In this document: piece after piece, positions 6,049 through 11,467 of the stretch | Layout of the letters: each line of letters opens with the position of its first letter | Numbering within the stretch: the stretch's first letter is position 1 | Notes under the pieces: generated by a model | What the model saw: the letters and a program-made list of their open reading frames with translations, nothing else | What the model was told of the DNA's origin: nothing | The model's database searches: none | IMG/VR virus record: IMGVR_UViG_3300043772_000219 | Coordinates: 1-21,817 of that record | DNA length: 21,817 nt | Reading direction: 5' to 3' (one strand) | From: a virus | Made by a program: the position numbers and the translations under genes

Positions 6049-6457
6049 TTTTTTGACAAATTCTTTTCATTTTGTCTTTAAACCAATCTTCCGTATCAAT
6101 TAGGTTATTTGCTTGTTTTATATTATGAATTGCGGTTGTATGGTCTTTAGTGCCACTGTATGCGCTAATCTCTTTAAGGCTCAATTTAGTATATCGCCTG
6201 AGTAGATAGGCAGCAGCTTTGCGCCCGAAGGTAGTTTTTAAAGACCTGTCTTTTTTCAGTACATCGCATTCAAATACTTCTTCTACTAATTTGACGATGC
6301 TTCTCGCACCTATATCCGCACCTAAAGGCTCATTATCTTCTATGCCTAACAACCCTAATTGCGACATCATTTCGTGTAGCTGCATATGGGTATTACGTTG
6401 CGCATAGTATAAATCCTTTAGTTGTCTTATTGAAACATCTTTATTTCTAGTTAGCAT
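6029..6457 (-). CDS. DnaA domain IV-like DNA-binding protein
   Basis: The 142-residue protein carries a DnaA C-terminal (domain IV) module at about residues 52-116. It has SIVKLVEEVFECDVLKKDRS, then RKAAAYLLRRYTKLSLKEIS, and the signature helix TKDHTTAIHNIK (residues 103-114), matching the GRDHTTVLHA box-binding helix of DnaA. There is no AAA+ ATPase domain. The N-terminus (residues 1-35) is helical and unassigned. It may bind the phage origin or act as a regulator that competes for DnaA-type sites. A promoter for the next gene is embedded in its last codons. The homology is clear by eye; the binding site is unknown. Confidence 0.85.
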   Translation of the reverse strand: MLTRNKDVSIRQLKDLYYAQRNTHMQLHEMMSQLGLLGIEDNEPLGADIGARSIVKLVEEVFECDVLKKDRSLKTTFGRKAAAYLLRRYTKLSLKEISAYSGTKDHTTAIHNIKQANNLIDTEDWFKDKMKRICQKIEIIQN

Positions 6458-6459
6458 AA

Positions 6460-6651
6460 TTAAAACGGCAATCCCGTATCTTCTTTAGGTTTGAAATCAT
6501 TAATGTAAATTTTATAATCTGGCTGCTTATCTTCTGTCTTGTAAGCATTTACCCACATCGAGTATTTTACATCATTAATTGTAAAGTTAATTACTTCTCC
6601 TTTAGCGGTGGTGTTTTTCCAAGCACCTGTACTCCATTTTTTTTCTGTCAT
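6460..6651 (-). CDS. Mini single-stranded DNA-binding-like protein
   Basis: A frame is open from 6681, but the ATG at 6651 lies 1 nt after the upstream stop and gives a compact 63-residue product, MTEKKWSTGAW onward. Its beta-rich core (GEVINFTINDVKYSMWVNAY) could form a small OB-like fold, and it ends DTGLPF. The acidic-then-LPF end resembles the DDDIPF/DDLPF tail that SSB proteins use to recruit partners. It lies between the ERF recombinase and the DnaA-like gene. An ssDNA-binding role is inferred; no full SSB domain is present at this length. Confidence 0.6.
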   Translation of the reverse strand: MTEKKWSTGAWKNTTAKGEVINFTINDVKYSMWVNAYKTEDKQPDYKIYINDFKPKEDTGLPF

Positions 6652-6652
6652 T

Positions 6653-6862
6653 TTATTTGTTTTTAATTGAATATTGAGCAACTAATTTACTTTGTTTTTT
6701 CGTACCTACGTTAATTAATTCCGTTTGTACTTTGTAGCCTTTACGTTTTAATTCAAAAACTACGGCTGCAAGTCTAAGACTGTTGTACTTCGTCAAAGCT
6801 TGGATTGGTGTCAATGTTTTGCCCGAAAGCAAGTGGTTCAAGATTTGTTGTTGTTGTGTCAT
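6653..6862 (-). CDS. HTH_39-like helix-turn-helix protein
   Basis: The 69-residue protein fits the small helix-turn-helix family of phages (HTH_39-like). It starts QQQILNHLLSGKTLTPIQAL (residues 3-22), continues with a recognition-like helix SLRLAAVVFELKRKGY, and ends in a beta wing (KLVAQYSIKN). Such proteins are thought to bind DNA as small regulators. The start lies 89 nt inside the upstream gene in another frame, an unusually long overlap, but the family match supports this reading. Confidence 0.8.
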   Translation of the reverse strand: MTQQQQILNHLLSGKTLTPIQALTKYNSLRLAAVVFELKRKGYKVQTELINVGTKKQSKLVAQYSIKNK

Positions 6863-7019
6863 TGTTATTGATTTGGTTAAAAAAAACAGGTTTGTCTAAA
6901 AGGTTTTGATATTTTTCTATAAATATTAGTAGGTCATTATATGCATCTTCATTATACCAAGCGTAATGGTATACTTCTGCAAGTAGCATCTGCCTTTCAA
7001 ATGGTAATAGTTCACGCAT
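6774..7019 (-). CDS. Small unknown protein overlapping the HTH gene
   Basis: The 81-residue protein starts MRELLPFERQMLLAEVYHYA. Its first 45 residues look like a compact helical protein rich in Tyr, Leu and acidic residues. Residues 50-81 are polar, Asn/Thr-rich and probably disordered, and that part coincides with the 89-nt overlap with the HTH gene. Its ATG overlaps the ERF stop (TAATG), which supports a real, coupled gene. Function not recognised. Confidence 0.6.
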   Translation of the reverse strand: MRELLPFERQMLLAEVYHYAWYNEDAYNDLLIFIEKYQNLLDKPVFFNQINNNDTTTTNLEPLAFGQNIDTNPSFDEVQQS

Positions 7020-7552
7020 TAGCTTTTCTTTATTGTTTCTTTAATCTTGTTAAATTCGTCTAAAGTCTTAATAGCATTAATTTTTAAAGCAGCCTTTACC
7101 TTCTGGTCTTCGGTAAACTTTGTCTTGTCTAACTGCTCAATTAAAAACGCCTTTTGACCTTCGCTTACTTCGTCTTTATGCTCATTGGTAGCATCTGCAT
7201 CTTTAGTGTCATCGATTGCGAATAACCCATTAAGTGCATATTTTCGAGCATATGAGCTACAAGCTCCGGTTAGCTGCGCCGCATCCATTCCCTTTTTGTT
7301 TTCTTCTTCACGAGCAATACCCGTGCAGGTAATGTTATCTTCTCCATTACTTAGACAAGCCGTAGCCTTTACATAAACTCTACCGCCTACTTCTATTACC
7401 TCATCGCTAAGCATTAAAGCGTAGCCGTATTTATGGCAGATAGGTTTAGCTGCTTCGATTATATCTTCTGCACTTCGGTACTTGTATTTAGCAAAAGCAT
7501 TAAATTGGTTTTTAGGTGCTTTTAGTTCTTGTTGAATTTTAATTAGGCTCAT
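7019..7552 (-). CDS. erf: ERF family single-strand annealing protein
   Basis: The 177-residue protein matches the ERF superfamily of phage recombinases, which anneal complementary single strands during recombination or genome circularisation. Typical segments are KYKYRSAEDI (residues 22-31), the KYGYAL block near residue 41, and GMDAAQLTGACSSYARKYAL (residues 88-107) followed by LFAIDDTKDAD. The C-terminus (residues 125-177) is a helical tail. It is followed by a mini SSB-like gene and preceded closely by two small unknown genes in the early operon. The absence of a nearby exonuclease pair is notable, although an exonuclease is encoded in the late operon. Confidence 0.9.
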   Translation of the reverse strand: MSLIKIQQELKAPKNQFNAFAKYKYRSAEDIIEAAKPICHKYGYALMLSDEVIEVGGRVYVKATACLSNGEDNITCTGIAREEENKKGMDAAQLTGACSSYARKYALNGLFAIDDTKDADATNEHKDEVSEGQKAFLIEQLDKTKFTEDQKVKAALKINAIKTLDEFNKIKETIKKS

Positions 7553-7554
7553 TG

Positions 7555-7752
7555 TTATTTGTTTTGTATGTCTATATTATAGTGTTCTAAAATTTCGATA
7601 ATCGGTTCTTGTCTTTTCTTTAGGCTTACAAAGTACTCGTAAGCTTGTGAGTATTCCAAGTACATACTTGCGCTATCGTATTTGTTATCTACTAAAGTAT
7701 AATAGAAAATTGTTCCGTCTGGCTTAGTTTCTTTTACAAATTCAATCTTCAT
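7555..7752 (-). CDS. Small unknown early protein
   Basis: The 65-residue protein starts MKIEFVKETKPDGTIFYYTL, with a beta-hairpin-like N-terminus, then a helical part with Tyr-rich EYSQAYEYFVSLKKRQ. It overlaps the upstream gene by 11 nt and ends 2 nt before the ERF start. I do not recognise a family. Small early genes at this position often encode host-takeover or accessory proteins, but nothing here shows that. Confidence 0.6.
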   Translation of the reverse strand: MKIEFVKETKPDGTIFYYTLVDNKYDSASMYLEYSQAYEYFVSLKKRQEPIIEILEHYNIDIQNK

Positions 7753-7948
7753 ATACTTCGTTTTTTAAAAGTTCAAGTTCTGCATTGTTTTCTACCCAAC
7801 GAGTAAACGTGTAATCGTCATCTTCGTAATCGTAGTTTTTAGGCAATAAGGCAGGGTCATAAGGGTTTGTAGTACTCCTATCCCCGTCAATTAATATGTT
7901 CCCGTATCGCTGATATTGGAACATTTGGTAGGTGGTTAAGTGTGTCAT
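7742..7948 (-). CDS. First gene of early operon, unknown acidic protein
   Basis: The 68-residue acidic, Tyr-rich protein (MTHLTTYQMFQYQRYGNIL, then YDYEDDDYTF) is the first gene after the AT-rich control region. A TATATTTG element lies 17 nt before the ATG, implying a very short leader. I recognise no motif. The strong acidity could fit a DNA-mimic or inhibitor protein, but that is only a composition argument. Confidence 0.6.
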   Translation of the reverse strand: MTHLTTYQMFQYQRYGNILIDGDRSTTNPYDPALLPKNYDYEDDDYTFTRWVENNAELELLKNEVYED

Positions 7949-7965
7949 TTTGTGTTTTGTTTCTA

Positions 7966-7973
7966 CAAATATA
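7966..7973 (-). promoter_or_regulatory. Candidate -7 element of the early promoter
   Basis: The minus strand reads TATATTTG, an exact TAnnTTTG match and identical to the -7 element of the replication-leader promoter. It lies 17 nt before the first early gene. No TTG occurs at the expected 17-20 nt upstream, so the promoter may be weak or need an activator. Confidence 0.5.
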
Positions 7974-8015
7974 CTACATTAAACAATATAAAGTGTAAAA
8001 TTATTAAAATATTTT

Positions 8016-8030
8016 TGCAATAATGTTGCA
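8016..8030. repeat. Inverted repeat, possible operator
   Basis: TGCAA at 8016-8020 and TTGCA at 8026-8030 flank a 5-bp spacer. The repeat lies about 45 bp upstream of the early -7 element and directly next to the TTTGTAC palindrome, so a regulator could bind here. It is a short repeat in AT-rich DNA. Confidence 0.35.
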
Positions 8031-8052
8031 TTTGTACGGAAATATGTACAAA
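8031..8052. repeat. Inverted repeat TTTGTAC-N8-GTACAAA, possible operator
   Basis: A perfect 7-bp inverted repeat with an 8-bp spacer lies upstream of the early promoter element. Dyads of this kind are typical operators for dimeric phage regulators. The adjacent TGCAA dyad strengthens the idea of a control region. No regulator gene is identified for it in the window, although the HTH_39-like protein is a candidate. Confidence 0.4.
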
Positions 8053-8104
8053 ATATGGCTATATATTAAAAAAATATATTATATTGTAAAGCTATATCTT
8101 TACT

Positions 8105-8130
8105 AAAAGTAGTAGTATTACTACCTTTTA
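8105..8130 (-). terminator. Weak terminator-like hairpin at end of late operon
   Basis: Minus-strand AAAAG, a bulged G and TAGTA pair with TACTA and CTTTT around a 4-nt loop; the hairpin overlaps the stop codon of the acetyltransferase. The stem is mostly A-U and the U-tract is part of the stem, so termination would be inefficient. Position at the end of a long operon is the main support. Confidence 0.35.
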
Positions 8131-8556
8131 AAGCACTTTTTGGAAGTAAAGTTTATCGTAACCCCCGTAAGAATATTCTGGTAAGTAAAGCCTAAACCCA
8201 CACGAAATAAGGTTATTAGCTGAAGGGAAGTTGTCTAATGTAGTATATGTAATAGCTATATGGCAAAAAGTCGATGCAGCTTTTAGCCTTGTTTTAATCA
8301 TTCGTCTTTGTATGCCTTGCCCTCTATGTGATTTTTTAACCCACGCACGATTAAATATGCAAATGCCTTTAGAGTAAATAGAACCGCAGTAAGCCACTAT
8401 CTCGCCTTGGTCAAGCATAACCCACCATTCACGATTGAACTGGAACTCATCAGCGCAACCCTTAAAGTTAGGATTGGTGTAATCTAATTCCCTTAGTTGT
8501 TCGTAGGTATCTCGGTCTAAGATGTTGCCGAAGCTAAATACTTTTTTTAGGCGCAT
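8128..8556 (-). CDS. GNAT family N-acetyltransferase
   Basis: The 142-residue protein has the GNAT fold. The acetyl-CoA pyrophosphate-binding motif A is VKKSHRGQGIQRRMIKTRL (residues 73-91, with Arg78-Gly79-Gln80-Gly81-Ile82-Gln83). The upstream strands WWVMLDQGEIVAYCGSIY form the beta sheet, and NLISCGFRLY (residues 115-124) is a motif-B-like end. Phage GNATs may acetylate host proteins or nucleobases; the substrate is not visible. It is the last gene of the late operon and overlaps the MazG-like gene by 23 nt. Confidence 0.85.
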   Translation of the reverse strand: MRLKKVFSFGNILDRDTYEQLRELDYTNPNFKGCADEFQFNREWWVMLDQGEIVAYCGSIYSKGICIFNRAWVKKSHRGQGIQRRMIKTRLKAASTFCHIAITYTTLDNFPSANNLISCGFRLYLPEYSYGGYDKLYFQKVL

Positions 8557-8731
8557 TGGTTATTAATAATTTTTTTAAGTATAGTGCTAAATCTAAAGCT
8601 TCTTCGTAAGCGTGTTGCAACCATTCGTCTTGGCTTAAATCGGTTCTATCCATTGTAGTTCCGTATTCCTTTAACCCTCTTACTTCTCGTGCTTGTAAAT
8701 CTTTTATTGTTTGGTCAAGTATGTTGCTCAT
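8534..8731 (-). CDS. MazG-like mini-protein (all-alpha NTP pyrophosphatase type)
   Basis: The 65-residue all-helical protein has the pattern LQAREVRGLKEYGTTMDRTD followed by W.QHAYEEALDLALYLKKLL. Glu43-Glu44 and Asp47 recall the EExxD metal-binding motif of MazG-like nucleotide pyrophosphohydrolases. Similar short phage proteins with the RG...YG and EALDL...YL blocks are common. Only one metal-binding helix pair is visible, so activity would require multimers or may be lost. It couples to the exonuclease gene, whose stop overlaps its ATG. Confidence 0.65.
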   Translation of the reverse strand: MSNILDQTIKDLQAREVRGLKEYGTTMDRTDLSQDEWLQHAYEEALDLALYLKKLLITNAPKKSI

Positions 8732-9465
8732 TATTTGTCGGTTTTGCTATGTATCTTAAAACAAGTTTTGCACTTGTATAATATTTTCTTTACTCCTGTT
8801 GCAGTTGTACGCCTCATTTGTATTACTATCTCGTCGCTTCCACATTCAGGGCAAGAGCCTCTATCTTGTCCAAAGATAACGCCATAGTGTGTTTTAGGTT
8901 CGATGTGGTTTTTAAGTGCGTTAAATACTTGCTCTAATAATACAACATCTTTTTGGCAGTATTTAATCATTTTAGCCATAGCTACTTTGTCCTTATGCAG
9001 AACAATGTCCTTCCATAAACTATATTCGGTTTTAATCTTAGTGCCAATGCCTAAGTAATCAGCTATGTAATTAAGCTTGTTGCTATTAAATCTAAACTTA
9101 CTTCTGGCTATTTTAAGCGTGTCAATAGTTGTATAAGAAGGAAACATATCTATCCCGTGAAATAAGCACCTGGTTCTTATCCACGGCAAATCAAATTTAT
9201 CTCCGTTATGTCCTATAAGTTCCGAAGCAGTATTGGCTACCTCTACAAACTTTTGTAGCATCTTTTTGTCGTTTTGTTTGCTATCCCATTGTAAATAATG
9301 GACTTCCTTCTCATCTTCCCACTTGTAACATATACAAATGATTGCCCGTTCTTTAATAATGCTTTCGGTTGATATGTTTAATTTGTAACCTGCACTCCAA
9401 AAGAAACCGATGTTCGGACTTGATTCCAAATCGAAGTAGAGGCGTTTGCGTTTTGATTTTAGCAT
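8731..9465 (-). CDS. DEDDy-type 3'-5' exonuclease with C-terminal zinc ribbon
   Basis: The 244-residue protein begins with YFDLES (Asp12, Glu14), the ExoI motif of DnaQ/RNase H-like exonucleases. GHNGDKFDLPW (residues 85-95, Asp92) is ExoII, and YCQKDVVLLEQV (Tyr169, Asp173) is the DEDDy ExoIII. It resembles the exonuclease domain of family B polymerases, with no polymerase domain. Residues 205-235 add CPEC...CKTC, a zinc-ribbon-like pair. Likely roles are DNA or RNA end processing in replication or recombination. Its location behind the lysis genes rather than in the early operon is odd. Confidence 0.88.
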   Translation of the reverse strand: MLKSKRKRLYFDLESSPNIGFFWSAGYKLNISTESIIKERAIICICYKWEDEKEVHYLQWDSKQNDKKMLQKFVEVANTASELIGHNGDKFDLPWIRTRCLFHGIDMFPSYTTIDTLKIARSKFRFNSNKLNYIADYLGIGTKIKTEYSLWKDIVLHKDKVAMAKMIKYCQKDVVLLEQVFNALKNHIEPKTHYGVIFGQDRGSCPECGSDEIVIQMRRTTATGVKKILYKCKTCFKIHSKTDK

Positions 9466-9468
9466 TAT

Positions 9469-9693
9469 TTATTTTTTGCTGAATTTATCTATTGTGGTGT
9501 AACCCATAGCAAATAGCGTGAGATACAAAACGGCATCTACTAACTTATCGCTTGGGTTAATTTTTAAGATTATGTTTAAGAACAAGGATATAAAAAGACA
9601 TAAGCTGCCAAGCAAAGCCACTACTCTTTTGTGGCTAATACTGTTGCTTTCGTCTGATAATAAATTTACTAATATAGTTCTAAAGTTGCTCAT
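9469..9693 (-). CDS. Two-TM holin candidate
   Basis: The 74-residue protein has two hydrophobic segments, about residues 24-44 (VVALLGSLCLFISLFLNIIL) and 49-66 (KLVDAVLYLTLFAMGYTT), and a basic C-terminus (DKFSKK). Size and topology fit class II-like holins. It directly follows the lysozyme and overlaps it by 14 nt, the expected place for lysis genes. A second membrane protein with one TM lies upstream of the spanin, so either could be holin or antiholin. Confidence 0.7.
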   Translation of the reverse strand: MSNFRTILVNLLSDESNSISHKRVVALLGSLCLFISLFLNIILKINPSDKLVDAVLYLTLFAMGYTTIDKFSKK

Positions 9694-10126
9694 ATAGTTT
9701 AGCTTCAGCCTCTCTCCGCCTCACTAATCCTTTAAGCACCACATTGTTGGCTCGTACCCATTTTTTAAATTCTGCCCTAATGCTTGGGTCTTTAGGGTTT
9801 GCGTTTACCTTCCTTAGTAAAGTGCTTCTCCTAAAATTCCCCATACCTACATTAAAAGCAAACGAAACAATCGCAGAAAAATTGTTTGCAGTTACATTTG
9901 ATTTTACAAGCACATCTACACCTTTTGCAAAATCATCGACTATTGCGTTAAAGTAATCCTCTGCCTGTTGCTGCGTAATTACATCGCCCTCTTTTACTTT
10001 CGTTCCGTTAGGGTAAAAAGTCAAACCCCAAGATATTGTCCATAAACCAGCAGGGCATTTGTACGCCTTTAATTTGCAGCCTTCGAACTGCTTTATTAAA
10101 TCTCTACCTGCTTTGTTTACTTCCAT
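9680..10126 (-). CDS. GH24 lysozyme (endolysin)
   Basis: The 148-residue protein is a T4/P22-type lysozyme that cleaves the glycan strand of peptidoglycan. The catalytic Glu15, Cys24 and Thr30 keep the same spacing as T4 lysozyme Glu11, Asp20 and Thr26, with Cys in place of the Asp; this variant is well known in phage GH24 enzymes. LTFYPNGTKVKEGDVITQQQ and FNVGMGNFRRSTLLRKVN follow as conserved family blocks. No signal peptide or SAR segment is present, so release depends on a holin. It overlaps the spanin gene by 10 nt. Confidence 0.92.
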   Translation of the reverse strand: MEVNKAGRDLIKQFEGCKLKAYKCPAGLWTISWGLTFYPNGTKVKEGDVITQQQAEDYFNAIVDDFAKGVDVLVKSNVTANNFSAIVSFAFNVGMGNFRRSTLLRKVNANPKDPSIRAEFKKWVRANNVVLKGLVRRREAEAKLYEQL

Positions 10127-10554
10127 AATCTATTCCAATATGCTAAAATTAACACAATCGCTATTATTAGACCGATTAGAGCCTTCCAAAAGTTATTTGC
10201 AGTACTTACCTTGTTTTTATCTACAATAGAAATTTGAGCCGTTTCTGTGCGATTAAACGATATTGTGTCTTTTTTGATAAGGCTATTGTCGGTCTGCTTG
10301 TCTTTTGTCTGGTACACCCACTTAGTTACGATTTTGGGAACTACTATAATGCTATCCTTTGTTACACGGATAGTGTCGTAGATAGTAACTTCTTTTGTAA
10401 ATACCTGCTCTTTTTCTATAATCTTGGTAACGCTATCGTAAAAAGTAAGATGCACGGAGTCAATCTTAGTTGTCCCCGTGCTATCATAACGCTTTTCAAA
10501 CTTCTTAACAGAAGCGCAAGAAGTAAGTAATAAGGCTAAAAGTATTAATCTCAT
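10117..10554 (-). CDS. Unimolecular spanin candidate
   Basis: The 145-residue protein starts with a lipoprotein signal MRLILLALLLTSCAS, lipobox Cys13, and ends with a transmembrane segment FWKALIGLIIAIVLILAYW (residues 121-139) and a short basic tail. The linker is a periplasmic stretch rich in Thr, Lys, Ile and Val. Outer-membrane lipid anchor plus C-terminal inner-membrane anchor is the definition of a u-spanin, which fuses the two membranes in the last step of lysis. It is coupled to the holin candidate by ATGA and to the lysozyme. A simple Rz-like membrane protein is less likely because of the lipobox. Confidence 0.8.
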   Translation of the reverse strand: MRLILLALLLTSCASVKKFEKRYDSTGTTKIDSVHLTFYDSVTKIIEKEQVFTKEVTIYDTIRVTKDSIIVVPKIVTKWVYQTKDKQTDNSLIKKDTISFNRTETAQISIVDKNKVSTANNFWKALIGLIIAIVLILAYWNRLWK

Positions 10555-10721
10555 TTAAGCTTTTTGGTCATTTTGTAATAGTATCGAATAGCCATAAGAC
10601 CTGAAACGATAGCCACCAAACTTGCAATCAATGTGAATAGCGGTTGAATATTTGTAATGCTAATTGTAGCACTAACTAAAGATACGATTGTCGATTGGTC
10701 TGCTTGGTGGTTATTTGCCAT
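10551..10721 (-). CDS. One-TM holin candidate, 56 aa
   Basis: An ATG at 10721 (TAATG overlap with the upstream stop) opens a 56-residue frame ending in TGA at 10551, coupled to the spanin by ATGA. A polar N-terminus (MANNHQADQSTIVS) precedes one clear hydrophobic segment (LFTLIASLVAIVSGLMAI, residues 28-45) and a basic tail RYYYKMTKKLK. The size, single TM and position in the lysis cassette fit a small holin, with residues 11-25 as a possible second, weaker segment. An antiholin for the two-TM protein is also possible. Confidence 0.7.
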   Translation of the reverse strand: MANNHQADQSTIVSLVSATISITNIQPLFTLIASLVAIVSGLMAIRYYYKMTKKLK

Positions 10722-11107
10722 TATAGTTCTTCTTCTTCTTGTTTGTTAAATTCTACGCCAGTAACCCAATCTTGTAAGAATGTAAAATCTTGCAATCCCG
10801 ATTGGTTAACAACGTTAATTATTTGAAAATCAAATTCTTTATCATTTAGCGCATCAATATCTTTAGTCAGCTTCTTGATACCTTCTTTTGAGAATTTGTA
10901 ATTTCCTTTGTCATCTAATAGTAAGCAGTCCTTATCGTCTGTACTCGCATTGTCTAAACGCAAGATTTCAACTTCGGCTTGATAGTCCTCGTGATGTTGT
11001 TTTACCTTCTCGTAAATTTTTACAAGTTTCTTTTGTGTTTTAGTTTCTTGGCTACCGATAACGGCATTAAGGTTGCTCACTAATTGGAGCAGTTGTTTGT
11101 TCTTCAT
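10721..11107 (-). CDS. Unknown helical protein downstream of tail fibre
   Basis: The 128-residue protein has a long helical N-terminal half (residues 1-50, charged, probably coiled coil) and an acidic C-terminus ending EEEEL. It overlaps the upstream gene by 41 nt and its stop overlaps the holin start. I recognise no family. Position between the fibre and lysis genes suggests a fibre-associated or assembly role, but that is inference only. Confidence 0.65.
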   Translation of the reverse strand: MKNKQLLQLVSNLNAVIGSQETKTQKKLVKIYEKVKQHHEDYQAEVEILRLDNASTDDKDCLLLDDKGNYKFSKEGIKKLTKDIDALNDKEFDFQIINVVNQSGLQDFTFLQDWVTGVEFNKQEEEEL

Positions 11108-11456
11108 AGTTTGTTTTTGTTTGTAAAGATAATTGTGGATTGCTAAACGGCAAAGGCAAATTTACAATCGGTGGGTTTTTAAGGTTCTCAATCTGTGTAG
11201 CTAAGTTTAAGTCCATAGCTTCTACGTTGTTACCTGCAACTAACCACTCGCATACTTGCTCGTAAGTTAAATCTTCGTAAGCAGTAAAGTCAGTTTCCGA
11301 AGGAGTAGCACAAGCCATTGCTCCATAAACTTCTGCGGTGTATTCTCCGTCTTTGCCTTCGTATCTCCAATGTACTGTTTTAACTACATCGGTTAAACCA
11401 TCTTCGCTTGGTGCGGTGTCCATTTGGCTAATAAGCCATTTTGTTTCTAATGCCAT
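11067..11456 (-). CDS. Conserved phage protein following the tail fibre
   Basis: The 129-residue protein starts MALETKWLISQMDTAPSEDG and continues VVKTVHWRYEGKDGEYTAEVYG. The beta-rich first half ends in an acidic FTAYEDLTYEQVCEWL block (residues about 57-72), and the tail is Pro/Thr/Gln rich and probably disordered. Small proteins with this W.I..MD..P pattern are common beside fibre genes in tailed phages, with function unknown to me. A fibre-tip or chaperone role is possible. Confidence 0.7.
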   Translation of the reverse strand: MALETKWLISQMDTAPSEDGLTDVVKTVHWRYEGKDGEYTAEVYGAMACATPSETDFTAYEDLTYEQVCEWLVAGNNVEAMDLNLATQIENLKNPPIVNLPLPFSNPQLSLQTKTNYEEQTTAPISEQP

Positions 11457-11467
11457 TTTATTTTATT

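Noticed and set aside
6029-6457. DnaA-like gene as evidence of host chromosome oriC
   Set aside because: It lacks the ATPase and N-terminal domains of DnaA and is embedded in phage genes.
8043-8105. Short plus-strand frame starting ATGTACAAA in the control region
   Set aside because: Only 20 codons of low-complexity Tyr/Ile/Lys; best explained by A+T composition.
9177-9185. TTATCCACG resembling a DnaA box
   Set aside because: A single near-match inside the exonuclease coding region, far from the replication genes; expected by chance.
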